DNA of 64,000 nt from Donghicola tyrosinivorans (GTDB lineage: Bacteria; Pseudomonadota; Alphaproteobacteria; Rhodobacterales; Rhodobacteraceae): positions 1 through 64,000 of the forward strand of contig NZ_PVTQ01000011.1 in the NCBI RefSeq assembly GCF_003003355.1. The letters are read 5' to 3'. The position numbers were made by a program, and so were the translations under genes. Under the pieces are notes generated by a model. The model was not told the origin of the DNA, did not search any database, and saw only the letters and a program-made list of their open reading frames with translations. This document shows positions 24,068 through 33,391 of this stretch, one piece after another. The number at the start of each line of letters is the position of its first letter. Within the stretch, counting starts at the first letter, position 1.

Positions 24068-24091
24068 AGAAAATTCTCTCCCAAGACGATC

Positions 24092-24115
24092 AGAGCCCCC
24101 TCGTGGGGCTCTTTT
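24092..24115 (+). terminator. Terminator of the HAAT transporter operon
   Basis: AGAGCCCC (24092-24099) pairs with GGGGCTCT (24105-24112), followed by TTT. It is 25 bases after the LivF stop. Confidence 0.9.
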
Positions 24116-24123
24116 CACATGCC

Positions 24124-24188
24124 CCTCTTTCATCTTGGCAAAAATACCTCGGGGGAGCAGCGCAGCTGCGGGGGCAGCGCCCCCTACC
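24124..24188. repeat. Conserved roseobacter-type intergenic repeat
   Basis: The stretch runs from TTTCATCTTGGCAAAAATAC through CTCGGGGGAGCAGCGCAGCT to GGGGGCAGCGCCCCC. I recall this string family from many places between roseobacter genes, often at gene ends. It holds a GGGGGC/GCCCCC hairpin. It overlaps the stop of the convergent DUF1697 gene. Only one copy is seen in this window. Confidence 0.6.
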
Positions 24189-24702
24189 CGCCAAACGCCT
24201 GCGCCATCGCAGCCAGCTTGCGCACTGTATTCAGGTTCCGCATGGTCCCCATCGCAGCCTCAGGCAGAACCAGCTTTGAACGGCCCATGCCTGACGGATA
24301 AAACACAAAGGCCTCGCGCCCACTGGGCAGAACCTCTTCATCGGCCTGCCCGCGCAAACTCTCAAAGCCACTTTCAGGCACAACATCCTCATAGAACATC
24401 ACCCCCACTTGCGCGCCGCCCCGATCCCCGAACGGCGTGCTCTGCGCCAGCGTGGCCATCTCCTCCGCAGACCGTACCAGCACAGACACTGCCACTCCTA
24501 TACGCGCCAGCAACATGGCTTCCAGCCCCTCCGCCACGGCGTCCCCGGACAAATCCGACCGCAGCACCAGATTGCCGCTGGCGATATAGGTCTGCACCGC
24601 ACCAAAGCCTGCCTCAGTGCACCAGTCCCGCAAATCCGCCATCGCCAACCGCCCGTGGCCACCCACATTCACCGCCCGCAACAGCCCGACAAAAACAGTC
24701 AT
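24184..24702 (-). CDS. DUF1697 family protein
   Basis: The 172-residue cytoplasmic protein matches DUF1697: the N-terminal FVGLLRAVNVGGHGRLAM stretch, the TYIASGNLVLRS motif and a C-terminal NLNTVRKLAAM. The family has no assigned reaction. The chosen start (24702) is the ATG before TVFVGLLRAVNVGG; a longer frame would add an atypical basic leader. It is a single gene, convergent with the HAAT operon. Confidence 0.88.
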   Translation of the reverse strand: MTVFVGLLRAVNVGGHGRLAMADLRDWCTEAGFGAVQTYIASGNLVLRSDLSGDAVAEGLEAMLLARIGVAVSVLVRSAEEMATLAQSTPFGDRGGAQVGVMFYEDVVPESGFESLRGQADEEVLPSGREAFVFYPSGMGRSKLVLPEAAMGTMRNLNTVRKLAAMAQAFGG

Positions 24703-24786
24703 ACGACCCCCATGGTTTTTACAATCACTCGCGCGAGCCCTTAATTGCTTTACAAAAACATCCCCAGACGCCAAAGAACAGCAATT

Positions 24787-25404
24787 ATGAGAAAGCCCAA
24801 GTCACGTACCCGTATCCAGCAAAAAAATATTCAGGCCATCCTTGATGCAGCGCTGGAGGTTTTCTCGCAATTTGGATTCCGCGGCTCGACCCTTGACCAG
24901 ATCGCGACCCAAGCAGGGCTTTCAAAACCGAACCTGCTTTATTACTTCCCCTCGAAGGAAGCGATCCACGCGGAACTTCTGGAAGAGCTGCTGGAGAACT
25001 GGCTGGCGCCCCTGCACGAAATCACCGCTGACGGTGATCCCATCGAAGAGATCATGGGCTATGTGCATCGCAAGTTACAAATGAGTCGAGATTTCCCCCG
25101 TGAAAGCCGCCTCTTTGCCAATGAAATCCTACAAGGTGCGCCCCGCATCATGGAGGCGATCACCGGCGATCTCAAAACGCTCGTGGATGAAAAGGTCGTG
25201 ATCATCCGCCAATGGAGCGCCGAGGGCCGCATCGCCGAGACCGATCCCTATCACCTGATCTTCTCGATCTGGGCACTGACCCAGCATTACGCGGATTTCG
25301 ACGTGCAGGTTCGTGCGATCCTACCGGACCAGCGTGACGACCAGATCTACGCCCAAGCCGATGATTATCTGACCAAACTGTTCACCAGATTGCTGACCGC
25401 ATAA
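24787..25404 (+). CDS. TetR-family regulator, RutR-like
   Basis: The 205-residue protein has an N-terminal TetR helix-turn-helix (TLDQIATQAGLSKPNLLYYF, residues about 36-55). Its C-terminal half follows RutR of E. coli closely from memory (RESRLFANEILQGAPRIMEA, then FSIWALTQHYADFD). RutR represses pyrimidine degradation and responds to uracil. No rut genes are in the window, so it may act on the adjacent transporter or elsewhere. An in-frame TTG at 24745 exists, but ATG 24787 matches family starts better. Confidence 0.82.
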   Translation: MRKPKSRTRIQQKNIQAILDAALEVFSQFGFRGSTLDQIATQAGLSKPNLLYYFPSKEAIHAELLEELLENWLAPLHEITADGDPIEEIMGYVHRKLQMSRDFPRESRLFANEILQGAPRIMEAITGDLKTLVDEKVVIIRQWSAEGRIAETDPYHLIFSIWALTQHYADFDVQVRAILPDQRDDQIYAQADDYLTKLFTRLLTA

Positions 25405-25684
25405 GGCGCATCGGGCGTTTTTCCGCATATTTCTGCGCAGACCACCCGCCCGATTGCCGTCATACGCCCATCTTCCGCGCAACAGGCTTTCATACAGGCC
25501 CCGCTTCGCGCAACGATCTAACGCTGCATCTGCACAGTTTCGCAAATCCCCATCAAAACTCTCGTATTGAGGTTGACCACAGGGCATCAGACGCTTTTCA
25601 CCAGTGCAAGCCTCGCGTATAAGCGCCCAAAATTCGACATGTGCCCTTGGATGGAAGGGCAACAAAAACCCTATCGAGGACGGC
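25405..25684. other. Non-coding gap before accB
   Basis: The 280 bases hold no supported gene. They should contain the accBC promoter. A GAGGACGGC ribosome binding site lies just before the ATG at 25685. No clear terminator or RNA fold was found for the TetR-type gene ending at 25404. Confidence 0.5.
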
Positions 25685-26176
25685 ATGACAAAACATTCCC
25701 ATGACGCGGACGTAGCCTTTATCCAGGCGCTGGCAGAATTGCTGCGGGAAAATGACCTGACCGAACTGCAGGTCAAACGTGAATATGGCGAAGACGACAG
25801 TCTGGATGTCCGCGTATCGCGCGCGGCCCCTGCCGCAGCGCCGGTCCACTATGCCGCCGCTCCCGCACCTGTTGCTGCTGCGCCTGCCGCCGCGCCCGTC
25901 GCCGCTGCGCCGGAAGCTGCCTCGGACAACCCCGCCGACCACCCCGGCGCGATCAAGTCGCCGATGGTTGGTACCGTCTACCTGCAGCCCGAACCCGGCG
26001 CGCCGTCGTTCATCTCCGTTGGCGCTCAGGTCAAAGAGGGTGACACCATCCTCATCATCGAAGCGATGAAGACCATGAACCACATCCCCGCCCCCAAATC
26101 GGGCACCGTCAAGCGCATCCTCGTCGAGGACGGCTCGGCAGTGGAATACGGCGCACCGCTCGCGATTATCGAGTGA
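25685..26176 (+). CDS. accB: Acetyl-CoA carboxylase biotin carboxyl carrier protein
   Basis: The 163-residue protein carries biotin for fatty acid synthesis. It has a charged N-terminal domain (residues 1-50), an Ala/Pro-rich flexible linker (about 50-92) and the C-terminal biotinyl domain with the biotinylated lysine at K129 in EAMKTMN. The start at 25685 fits the gene's family; an upstream in-frame ATG lacks support. accC follows after nine bases, the usual pairing. Confidence 0.96.
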   Translation: MTKHSHDADVAFIQALAELLRENDLTELQVKREYGEDDSLDVRVSRAAPAAAPVHYAAAPAPVAAAPAAAPVAAAPEAASDNPADHPGAIKSPMVGTVYLQPEPGAPSFISVGAQVKEGDTILIIEAMKTMNHIPAPKSGTVKRILVEDGSAVEYGAPLAIIE

Positions 26177-26185
26177 GGCTGACCC

Positions 26186-27532
26186 ATGTTCGATAAAATC
26201 CTGATCGCAAACCGGGGCGAGATCGCGCTGCGCGTCATCCGCGCCTGCCGCGAGATGGGCATTGCTTCGGTCGCGGTCCATTCGACCGCCGACGCCAATG
26301 CAATGCACGTGCGCATGGCCGATGAGGCCGTTTGCATCGGCCCCAACTCCAGCGCGGAAAGCTATTTGTCCTTCCCTGCGATCATCGCGGCTTGCGAAGT
26401 GACCGGCGCTCAGGCGATCCATCCGGGTTATGGCTTTCTGTCGGAAAACCAGAACTTTGTGCAGATCGTCGAAGATCACGGCATCACCTTCATCGGCCCT
26501 TCGGCCGCGCACATTAGCCAGATGGGCGACAAGATCACCGCGAAGGAAACCGCTGAAAAGCTGGGGATTCCGGTGGTGCCCGGTTCCGCCGGTGGCGTGC
26601 CCACCGTCGAAGATGCCAAGAAAGTCGCGAATGAGATGGGCTATCCCGTCATCATCAAGGCAACCGCCGGTGGCGGTGGTCGCGGCATGAAAGTGGCCAA
26701 GTCGGACACTGATATCGAAGTCGCTTTCCGCACCGCCCGTTCCGAGGCCAAAGCAGCCTTCGGCAATGACGAAGTCTACATCGAGAAATACCTGCAAAAG
26801 CCCCGTCACATCGAGGTTCAGGTGTTTGGCGACGGTCAGGGCAACGGCGTTCATCTGGGCGAGCGCGACTGCTCGCTTCAGCGCCGTCACCAGAAGGTTT
26901 TCGAAGAGGCCCCCGGCCCCTGCATCACCGAAGAAGAGCGCGCCCGCATCGGCGGTATCTGTGCCAACGCGATTGCCAAAATGGGCTACCGCGGCGCCGG
27001 TACCATTGAGTTCCTCTATGAGGACGGCGAATTCTACTTCATCGAGATGAATACCCGCCTTCAGGTGGAACATCCCGTGACGGAATCGATCTTTGGCGTG
27101 GACCTTGTCCGCGAACAGATCCGTGTGGCCGCAGGCATGCCCCTGTCGTTCACGCAGGACGATCTGAAGATCAACGGCCATTCGATCGAAGTGCGCATCA
27201 ACGCCGAGCGTCTGCCCAACTTTGCACCCTGCCCCGGCACCATCACCCAGTATCACGCCCCCGGCGGTCTGGGTGTGCGCATGGATAGCGCGCTCTATCA
27301 GGGCTACACGATCCCGCCCTATTACGACAGTTTGATCGGCAAGCTGATCGTTCACGGCCGCGACCGGACCGAAGCACTGGCACGCCTGAAGCGGGCGCTG
27401 AGTGAGCTGATCATCGACGGCGTCGACACCACGCTGCCCCTCTTCCATGCCCTGCTGGCAGAGAAAGACGTGCAGACCGGCAACTACGACATCCACTGGC
27501 TGGAAAAGTGGCTGGCGGCGAACGGCGCATAA
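26186..27532 (+). CDS. accC: Biotin carboxylase subunit of acetyl-CoA carboxylase
   Basis: The 448-residue ATP-grasp enzyme carboxylates biotin on AccB using bicarbonate and ATP. It shows the N-terminal [16 protein letters not shown] stretch, a glycine-rich ATP loop ([12 protein letters not shown], about residues 159-170), and the [14 protein letters not shown] catalytic segment. Full length is as expected, with no gaps. It follows accB by nine bases and ends with a hairpin. Confidence 0.97.
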   Translation: MFDKILIANRGEIALRVIRACREMGIASVAVHSTADANAMHVRMADEAVCIGPNSSAESYLSFPAIIAACEVTGAQAIHPGYGFLSENQNFVQIVEDHGITFIGPSAAHISQMGDKITAKETAEKLGIPVVPGSAGGVPTVEDAKKVANEMGYPVIIKATAGGGGRGMKVAKSDTDIEVAFRTARSEAKAAFGNDEVYIEKYLQKPRHIEVQVFGDGQGNGVHLGERDCSLQRRHQKVFEEAPGPCITEEERARIGGICANAIAKMGYRGAGTIEFLYEDGEFYFIEMNTRLQVEHPVTESIFGVDLVREQIRVAAGMPLSFTQDDLKINGHSIEVRINAERLPNFAPCPGTITQYHAPGGLGVRMDSALYQGYTIPPYYDSLIGKLIVHGRDRTEALARLKRALSELIIDGVDTTLPLFHALLAEKDVQTGNYDIHWLEKWLAANGA

Positions 27533-27556
27533 GCACCTACGCTATCAAAGAAATTT

Positions 27557-27583
27557 CAAGGGCAGGCCATCGGTCTGCCCTTG
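27557..27583 (+). terminator. Hairpin after accC
   Basis: CAAGGGCAG (27557-27565) pairs with CTGCCCTTG (27575-27583). No T-run follows, so termination may be partial or rho-assisted. Confidence 0.55.
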
Positions 27584-27614
27584 TGCGTTCTGACGGGCGG
27601 GATAGGATCGCGGA

Positions 27615-28253
27615 ATGACGATCACACCGGAACTTTTGCTGAATGCCTACGCCTCGGGGGTCTTCCCCATGTCCGAGGGCCGCGACGATCCAGAGTTGTT
27701 CTGGGTTGATCCCAAGCGGCGAGGGATCTTTCCCTTGGCGCAGTTTCGCATCTCGCGCTCACTGGCGCGACGGATGCGTCGGCAGGAATTCCGACTGACC
27801 TTGAACGCTAATTTCACCGGTGTCGTCGAAGGCTGTGCCCATCGAGATGAAACATGGATCAACCACGAGATATTCGATCTCTACCACAAGCTTCATGAGA
27901 TGGGTTTCGGCCACAGTATCGAGGTCTGGGACAAAGACGGCGATTTGGTCGGCGGCGTCTATGGCGTCACCCTTGGCCGTGCGTTCTTTGGGGAAAGCAT
28001 GTTCTCGTACCGGACGGATGCGTCAAAGATCGCCCTCGCCTATCTGTGTGATCACCTACGGCGGACCGAGTTTGCCCTGTTCGACACCCAATTCCTGACG
28101 CCGCATCTGGCCAGCCTTGGCGCGATTGAAATCCCTCGTGCCCGCTATCGCGGGCTATTGGCGGATGCCTTGTCAGGAGTGGCCGATATTCACTCGGTCC
28201 CGCTAGAATCCGCACCCGAAGCAGTCTTGCAGCGCAGCACCCACACGTCGTAA
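27615..28253 (+). CDS. aat: Leucyl/phenylalanyl-tRNA-protein transferase
   Basis: The 212-residue enzyme adds Leu or Phe to N-terminal Lys or Arg and marks proteins for ClpAP. It has the family stretches YASGVFPMSEG, FWVDPKRRGIFPL, GGVYGVTLGRAFFGESMFS and DTQFLTPHLASLGA. The 3' end overlaps the convergent DUF2155 gene by 64 bases. Confidence 0.95.
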   Translation: MTITPELLLNAYASGVFPMSEGRDDPELFWVDPKRRGIFPLAQFRISRSLARRMRRQEFRLTLNANFTGVVEGCAHRDETWINHEIFDLYHKLHEMGFGHSIEVWDKDGDLVGGVYGVTLGRAFFGESMFSYRTDASKIALAYLCDHLRRTEFALFDTQFLTPHLASLGAIEIPRARYRGLLADALSGVADIHSVPLESAPEAVLQRSTHTS

Positions 28254-28579
28254 CGCGCGTGGTCCATCGGGTTCAGCGCGGGCGAGGATGCAACCATCCA
28301 GCCTTGAAACACGTCGGTTCCATCGTTTTCAGCAATCGAAAGGAAAGCAAAGGCGTCGCCCGCCGGATCGCCCTCGGGATAACGGCATTCGGCCATCCCG
28401 ATCGTCACGCGCCCGAAGGTCACATAGCCGCCATTGTCGACCTCTAGGTCAGTGACATGGCCGGTCAGCTTGTCCAGACCGCGCAATACAGCGCCGGTGC
28501 CGGTTTCTGTCCGCTCTTGCAGCACCGCCCCTTGGGCCGTGCCCGCAATCAGAACCAACGCAAGGGCAGAACGGATCAT
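28190..28579 (-). CDS. DUF2155 periplasmic protein
   Basis: The 129-residue protein has a short signal peptide (ALALVLIAGTAQGA, cleavage near residue 17). The mature part matches DUF2155: an LDKLTG start with a CRYPEG segment and a final FQGWMVASSPALNPMDHARY followed by WVLRC. The two cysteines may form a disulfide. It overlaps mlaD by four bases, so the two are translated together. Function is unknown; the context suggests a link with the envelope. Confidence 0.87.
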   Translation of the reverse strand: MIRSALALVLIAGTAQGAVLQERTETGTGAVLRGLDKLTGHVTDLEVDNGGYVTFGRVTIGMAECRYPEGDPAGDAFAFLSIAENDGTDVFQGWMVASSPALNPMDHARYDVWVLRCKTASGADSSGTE

Positions 28580-29028
28580 TGATCAGCTCCGCCCGATACG
28601 AATTTCATCATCAAAGAGACCAGACTGATGGCGCTTTGGGTGTCTTCAATCTCGGCCCCTTCTTCAAAATTGAAGGGCGAGCCGCCGGGAACAATCTCGA
28701 TGAACGAACCACCCAGCAACCCTTCCGAGGCCACAGTGATCGCGCTGTCATCGGGAATATCGATCCCCTTTTTGATCGTGACGGTCGCATCGGCGCGGAA
28801 AGTTTCGGGATTTAGATCCAGAGCCGTCACCGTACCGATTTTGACACCGGCCAAGCGCACATCGGTGCCAAGACCAATCCCCTCAGCCGAGCGGAAGCTT
28901 GCGGTCAACGGATAGCTATCCGCGGTGCCGATGGTCAGACCGGCAACCTGCCCTGCGTAAACCACAAAGCCAATCGCCATCGCCAGCACAATGCCACCGA
29001 TGGCCACTTCGGTACGGTTTTCCGACAT
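28576..29028 (-). CDS. mlaD: MlaD-type MCE domain protein
   Basis: The 150-residue protein has one N-terminal membrane helix (AIGGIVLAMAIGFVVYAG) and a single MCE domain (RSAEGIGLGTDVRLAGVKIG). MlaD forms the periplasmic hexamer of the MlaFEDB lipid transporter that keeps outer-membrane asymmetry. The other mla genes are not here. It overlaps the DUF2155 gene by four bases and lies seven bases after the NDUFA12-like gene. Confidence 0.92.
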   Translation of the reverse strand: MSENRTEVAIGGIVLAMAIGFVVYAGQVAGLTIGTADSYPLTASFRSAEGIGLGTDVRLAGVKIGTVTALDLNPETFRADATVTIKKGIDIPDDSAITVASEGLLGGSFIEIVPGGSPFNFEEGAEIEDTQSAISLVSLMMKFVSGGADQ

Positions 29029-29034
29029 GATGGC

Positions 29035-29418
29035 TTATTCCGGACTCCAGGCCTCATAGTCCTGACGGGGCGCCGGCGTCGCATGACGGATCGAGCCCGC
29101 AGGAGCATAGGCCAGCGCGGTACCGGTCAGGTTTTCCTGATGGGGCTGTTCCCATGCCTTGTGGGTCAGGGGTTTATCACCGGGATGTTCGTCAAAGGTG
29201 TAGTGCAGCCAACCATGCCAGTCAGGGCTGACGCGGCTTGCTTCTGCTTCACCGTTGAAAATCACCCAGCGGCGTTTGCCATCTGCGGTCTGGTAAAAAA
29301 CGTTGCCTTGCTCATCTTCGCCCACTTTCTGGCCGTTGCGACGGGTCCAGAGCATTGTGTTCAAAGTAGCGCCGTTCCACCAGGTGACGGCCTTCAGCAG
29401 CGAGTTCAGGATACCCAT
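29035..29418 (-). CDS. NDUFA12-like NADH:ubiquinone oxidoreductase accessory subunit
   Basis: The 127-residue protein matches the alphaproteobacterial homologue of mitochondrial complex I subunit B17.2/NDUFA12. Signs are the [20 protein letters not shown] start, the [11 protein letters not shown] stretch and [11 protein letters not shown]. It sits with mlaD, as in many alphaproteobacteria, and lacks a signal peptide, which fits a cytoplasmic face of complex I. Confidence 0.93.
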   Translation of the reverse strand: MGILNSLLKAVTWWNGATLNTMLWTRRNGQKVGEDEQGNVFYQTADGKRRWVIFNGEAEASRVSPDWHGWLHYTFDEHPGDKPLTHKAWEQPHQENLTGTALAYAPAGSIRHATPAPRQDYEAWSPE

Positions 29419-29477
29419 AGGTGCCTCCGATCTTGGTCATCTTCGTATGGACGAAGTACCGTAAAAGGTCCAGTCCC

Positions 29478-29834
29478 TTAGCTGTGAGCCAAGGCGGTTA
29501 CTTCGATTTCGATGCGGTATTTATCGTCGATAAGACCGCATTCGATCATCGTCGCGGCGGGCGGGTTTTCCCCGAAAGTCTCAGCCAGAATGGGCCAGCA
29601 GGGTTCAAACTCGGCCCGATCCTGCAGATAGTAGTTCACCCGCACCACGTCGGCAAAGGTGCTGCCCGCCTTTTCAAGTGCGGCACCAATGACATCCAGC
29701 GCCGATTTGCACTGTTCCTGCACGGTATCGCCCTGCCCGACGGTGCCCGCCACATGGACAAAGCCCCCTGCGACCACCGCGCGGCAATAGCCGATTTTCT
29801 CTTCGAACACACCGCCAGATTTGATGCGCTTCAT
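29478..29834 (-). CDS. RidA-family protein (YjgF/YER057c/UK114)
   Basis: The 118-residue protein has the RidA fold and the family stretches VVAGGFVHVAGTVG and VVRVNYYLQD. RidA proteins hydrolyse reactive enamine/imine intermediates; the usual arginine near residue 105 is not clearly present (a DDKYRIEIEV segment holds an arginine at the expected place). Sub-family cannot be fixed by eye. It stands alone, between the NDUFA12-like gene and clpX. Confidence 0.85.
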   Translation of the reverse strand: MKRIKSGGVFEEKIGYCRAVVAGGFVHVAGTVGQGDTVQEQCKSALDVIGAALEKAGSTFADVVRVNYYLQDRAEFEPCWPILAETFGENPPAATMIECGLIDDKYRIEIEVTALAHS

Positions 29835-29883
29835 TTGTCTTACCTTCTGAAATCAGTGGGGCTTGCCTGCGCAGGCCCGATAC

Positions 29884-29912
29884 GAAAAATGCCCGCCGGA
29901 ACCGGCAGGCAT
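29884..29912 (-). terminator. Terminator of clpX
   Basis: AATGCC plus GCCGG (from 29887) pairs with CCGGC plus GGCATT (to 29912), with one offset base. Read on the minus strand it is followed by TTTTT. It lies 24 bases after the clpX stop. Confidence 0.85.
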
Positions 29913-29935
29913 TATGTTGTCTCGTGAAACGGGGC

Positions 29936-31204
29936 TTAGCCCGCGCTTGCGCCGCCTTTTTTGGCTTCGGAGTAAATCATCAGCGGTTTTGCCTCGGCTG
30001 CGGTGACAGCCTCTTCGTTGACGACCACTTCTTCGACCTCATCCATACCGGGCAGTTCGAACATGGTGTCCAGCAGGATGTCTTCCATGATCGAGCGCAG
30101 GCCGCGTGCACCGGTTTTGCGTGAAATTGCCTTTCGGGCAATCGCCAGCATCGCATCCTCGGTGAAGGTCAGCTTGGTATCTTCCAACTCGAATAGGCGC
30201 TGGTACTGCTTGACCAAAGCATTCTTGGGCTTGGTCAGGATGGTTACCAGTGCGTCTTCGTCCAGATCTTCCAGCGTCGCGATAACGGGCAGACGGCCAA
30301 CGAATTCGGGGATCAGGCCGAATTTCAGCAGATCTTCAGGCTCCAGCTCTTTCAGCAGTTCGCCCACGCCCTTCTGGGTTTCGTCCCGTACATCGGCACC
30401 AAAGCCCATCGCGCTGCCTTTGCCGCGCTGCGCGATGATCTTGTCGATGCCCGCAAAGGCGCCGCCACAGATGAAGAGGATGTTCGTGGTGTCCACCTGC
30501 AGGAACTCCTGCTGGGGGTGCTTGCGTCCACCTTGCGGGGGAACGCTGGCCACAGTGCCTTCCATCAACTTCAGAAGAGCCTGCTGCACGCCCTCACCCG
30601 ACACGTCGCGGGTGATCGAGGGGTTTTCAGACTTACGCGTGATCTTGTCGACTTCGTCGATGTAGACGATGCCGCGCTGCGCACGCTCAACATTATACTC
30701 AGAGGCCTGAAGCAGCTTGAGGATGATGTTTTCCACGTCCTCACCCACGTAACCGGCTTCGGTCAGGGTCGTGGCATCTGCCATCGTGAAGGGCACATCC
30801 AGAATGCGCGCCAGGGTCTGCGCCAGCAGGGTCTTACCGCAACCGGTGGGACCCAGCAGCAGGATGTTCGATTTCGAAAGTTCGATCTCGGACGCGCTCT
30901 GCGAATGGTTCAGACGCTTATAGTGGTTATGGACCGCCACAGACAAAACGCGTTTCGCCTGTGCCTGACCGATTACGTAGTCATCCAGAACCTCGCAAAT
31001 TTCGCGCGGGGTGGGAACGCCGTCGGTAGACTTCAGCCCGCCGCCTTTGGTTTCTTCCCGGATGATATCCATGCATAGCTCGACACATTCATCACAGATG
31101 AAGACGGTCGGGCCGGCGATCAGCTTGCGCACTTCGTGCTGGCTCTTGCCGCAGAAGCTGCAATACAAGGTATTTTTGCTGTCGCCGTTGCTATTGTTCG
31201 CCAT
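29936..31204 (-). CDS. clpX: ATP-dependent Clp protease ATP-binding subunit ClpX
   Basis: The 422-residue AAA+ unfoldase has an N-terminal zinc domain ([10 protein letters not shown], then CDECVELC), Walker A GPTGCGKT (about residues 122-129), Walker B VYIDEVDK, and an IGF-like loop for ClpP binding. It unfolds tagged proteins for ClpP. It lies directly after clpP on the same strand, with an inter-gene hairpin at 31307-31334. Confidence 0.97.
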   Translation of the reverse strand: MANNSNGDSKNTLYCSFCGKSQHEVRKLIAGPTVFICDECVELCMDIIREETKGGGLKSTDGVPTPREICEVLDDYVIGQAQAKRVLSVAVHNHYKRLNHSQSASEIELSKSNILLLGPTGCGKTLLAQTLARILDVPFTMADATTLTEAGYVGEDVENIILKLLQASEYNVERAQRGIVYIDEVDKITRKSENPSITRDVSGEGVQQALLKLMEGTVASVPPQGGRKHPQQEFLQVDTTNILFICGGAFAGIDKIIAQRGKGSAMGFGADVRDETQKGVGELLKELEPEDLLKFGLIPEFVGRLPVIATLEDLDEDALVTILTKPKNALVKQYQRLFELEDTKLTFTEDAMLAIARKAISRKTGARGLRSIMEDILLDTMFELPGMDEVEEVVVNEEAVTAAEAKPLMIYSEAKKGGASAG

Positions 31205-31306
31205 GTCTCGCCTTTCGGTCGTTCACGCAAAATGGCCGGTGCCAGCCTGCGCGTATGTGTTCGTACGACATGCTAGGGTGTTGTTCTGCCCTTCACAATG
31301 TCAAAA

Positions 31307-31334
31307 GTGCCGCGAAGTTAGGTTCCGCGGCACC
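31307..31334 (-). terminator. Hairpin between clpP and clpX
   Basis: GTGCCGCG pairs with CGCGGCAC around an AAGTTAGGTTC loop. There is no strong T-run on the minus strand, so it may be a weak terminator or processing site rather than a stop of clpP transcription. Confidence 0.5.
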
Positions 31335-31343
31335 TAATTTGGC

Positions 31344-31970
31344 TTACTTGTCTGCGTCGGGTTTGACGCGGTTTTCGACGATTTCGTCGATCAGGCCCCA
31401 AGCCTTGGCATCTTCAGCCGACATAAAGTTGTCACGCTCCAGCGCGGCTTCAACGGTATCGTAATCGTTGCCGGTGTGCTTCACGTAAATCTCGTTCAGG
31501 CGGCGCTTCAGCTTTTCGGTTTCACGGGCGTGGATCATGATATCCGTCGCCTGACCCTGATAGCCACCCGAGGGCTGGTGCACCATGACGCGGCTGTTGG
31601 GCAGCGAGAAGCGCATGCCTTTTTCGCCAGCGGTCAGCAGCAGCGAACCCATCGAGGCCGCCTGACCGATGACCAGCGTGCTGACCTTCGGTTTGATGTA
31701 CTGCATGGTGTCGTAGATCGACAGGCCCGAGGTCACAACACCGCCGGGGCTGTTGATGTACATGCTGATCTCTTTCGAGGGGTTCTCGGCCTCAAGGTGC
31801 AGCAGCTGTGCGACGATCAGGCTGGACATGCCGTCATGGACGGGGCCGTTCAGAAAGATAATCCGCTCTTTCAGCAGGCGCGAGAAAATGTCGTAAGCAC
31901 GTTCACCGCGGCTGGTCTGCTCAACCACCATGGGAACAAGGTTCATGTATGTTTCGATCGGATCGCGCAT
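31344..31970 (-). CDS. clpP: ATP-dependent Clp protease proteolytic subunit ClpP
   Basis: The 208-residue serine protease has the catalytic serine in [11 protein letters not shown] (about residue 105) and histidine in [14 protein letters not shown] (about residue 130). The aspartate follows further on in the C-terminal half. N-terminal axial-loop region ([16 protein letters not shown]) is intact. It forms the degradation chamber for ClpX. I see no clear heat-shock promoter in the upstream gap. Confidence 0.97.
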   Translation of the reverse strand: MRDPIETYMNLVPMVVEQTSRGERAYDIFSRLLKERIIFLNGPVHDGMSSLIVAQLLHLEAENPSKEISMYINSPGGVVTSGLSIYDTMQYIKPKVSTLVIGQAASMGSLLLTAGEKGMRFSLPNSRVMVHQPSGGYQGQATDIMIHARETEKLKRRLNEIYVKHTGNDYDTVEAALERDNFMSAEDAKAWGLIDEIVENRVKPDADK

Positions 31971-32155
31971 TGCCTGCCTCTGTCTGTCGTCGTCTCAAGC
32001 ATTCAAAACCAAAATGCCTAAAAGAGTCTTAGTCTTGCACCAGACCCCCTGCAAGAGGTGTGCCTTTTTAAAAACGCGTCATTTGGCGCGATATTGATCG
32101 CTTTGTTTGCCGTACTATCCTTTTTCTCCGACTTAGATCACCGGAAGGGTATGAA

Positions 32156-33391
32156 ATGATTGGGACTTTGCAACAAAATGCCGTGCCGGACAGAAATAAC
32201 GCGTTGACTGTTTTGCAGGCTTTTCTGCCCAAGGCGGGTGAAAATTATGCACAATTGCGAAATTTTGATCGCGGGGCGGGGTTGGATAGCTGCACCGTCT
32301 CTACCCTGTCCCCTTTTATCCGTCGCCGCATTCTGACCGAGGAAGAGGTGTTGCGCGCGACCCTTGGCCTTCATTCCCCCCGCGCGGCAGGCAAATTCAT
32401 CCAAGAGGTGTTCTGGCGCAGTTACTGGAAGGGCTGGCTGGAATTGCGCCCCACGGTCTGGCGCGACTATCGCCAAGAGGTCGACCGGCAACTGAACCGT
32501 ATCCAGTCAGAGGGCGGTTTGCGGCAGATGTGGCAGGATGCCTGCGCGGGCGACACGGGAATCGCTTGTTTCGATGCTTGGGCGCGGGAGTTGGCACAGA
32601 CCGGTTATCTGCATAATCATGCGCGGATGTGGTTCGCCTCGATCTGGGTCTTTACGCTGGGGCTGCCTTGGGCCTTGGGCGCTGATTTTTTCCTAAGGCA
32701 TCTGCGCGATGGCGATCCGGCGTCCAACACGCTTAGTTGGCGATGGGTGGCGGGACTGCATACCCAAGGTAAACACTATGTGGCCAGCGCCCAGAATATC
32801 GCCAAATTTACCGAAGGACGGTTCTTCCCAAGTGGCCAGCTTGCGCAGGACCCTGCCCCTTTGCCGTGGCAAGCATCACCAGCCCCGCGCGTCTTGCCGC
32901 CGACTTTATCCGTTCAAACCGGTTTGCGCACGGGACTGCTGGTCCATGATGAGGACGTGGCATTAGACCAAGCCCTAAACGCCTGCCCCGAACCTGTGGC
33001 TGTCGGGCGCATGAATTCTGCTGCTAACCTAAGCCCGTTAATCGTCGCGCCGATGGTCACAAATTGGGCAGAAGGTGCGATCACCCATGCGCTTGCAGCC
33101 TACCCGCAGCTTGCGTCAGCAACCGCACTAATGCCCGATATAATCGCGGAATGGGCCAAATCCAAAGGGTTAGAGCAGATCGTCACCCCCTATGCCCCCA
33201 CAGGCCCCGTGGCCGAGGCCTTTGCAGCCGCGCTGCCAACCTTAGAGGCCGCTGGCATCCGTCTGTGCCAGATACGCCGGACATACGATAGCCGCGCATG
33301 GCCCTTCGCCACGCACGGCTTTTTTAGGTTCAAAGACCAGATCCCCGCCCTATTGGCAGCACTGGACGGATCAGATCACTCGGCCGCCTGA
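32156..33391 (+). CDS. Photolyase/cryptochrome-like flavoprotein with the FAD domain first
   Basis: The 411-residue protein has the photolyase FAD-binding helical domain at the front (about residues 40-245): [26 protein letters not shown], and the conserved [15 protein letters not shown] and WRWVAG stretches. Normal photolyases have an N-terminal Rossmann antenna domain of about 120 residues before this. Here that part is missing, and an alpha/beta-looking domain (about residues 265-405) follows instead, ending [13 protein letters not shown]. This may be a permuted photolyase or a separate family. The 3' end overlaps hemA by 16 bases, tail to tail. Confidence 0.75.
   Translation: MIGTLQQNAVPDRNNALTVLQAFLPKAGENYAQLRNFDRGAGLDSCTVSTLSPFIRRRILTEEEVLRATLGLHSPRAAGKFIQEVFWRSYWKGWLELRPTVWRDYRQEVDRQLNRIQSEGGLRQMWQDACAGDTGIACFDAWARELAQTGYLHNHARMWFASIWVFTLGLPWALGADFFLRHLRDGDPASNTLSWRWVAGLHTQGKHYVASAQNIAKFTEGRFFPSGQLAQDPAPLPWQASPAPRVLPPTLSVQTGLRTGLLVHDEDVALDQALNACPEPVAVGRMNSAANLSPLIVAPMVTNWAEGAITHALAAYPQLASATALMPDIIAEWAKSKGLEQIVTPYAPTGPVAEAFAAALPTLEAAGIRLCQIRRTYDSRAWPFATHGFFRFKDQIPALLAALDGSDHSAA

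Noticed and set aside
25598-27496. A 632-codon minus-strand frame across accB and accC
   Set aside because: Same reason: opposite conserved essential genes, with a composition typical of antisense frames in G+C-rich DNA.
31971-32155. Heat-shock (sigma32) promoter before clpP
   Set aside because: A CTTGCA-like -35 is present on the minus strand, but no matching -10 was found at a proper distance.
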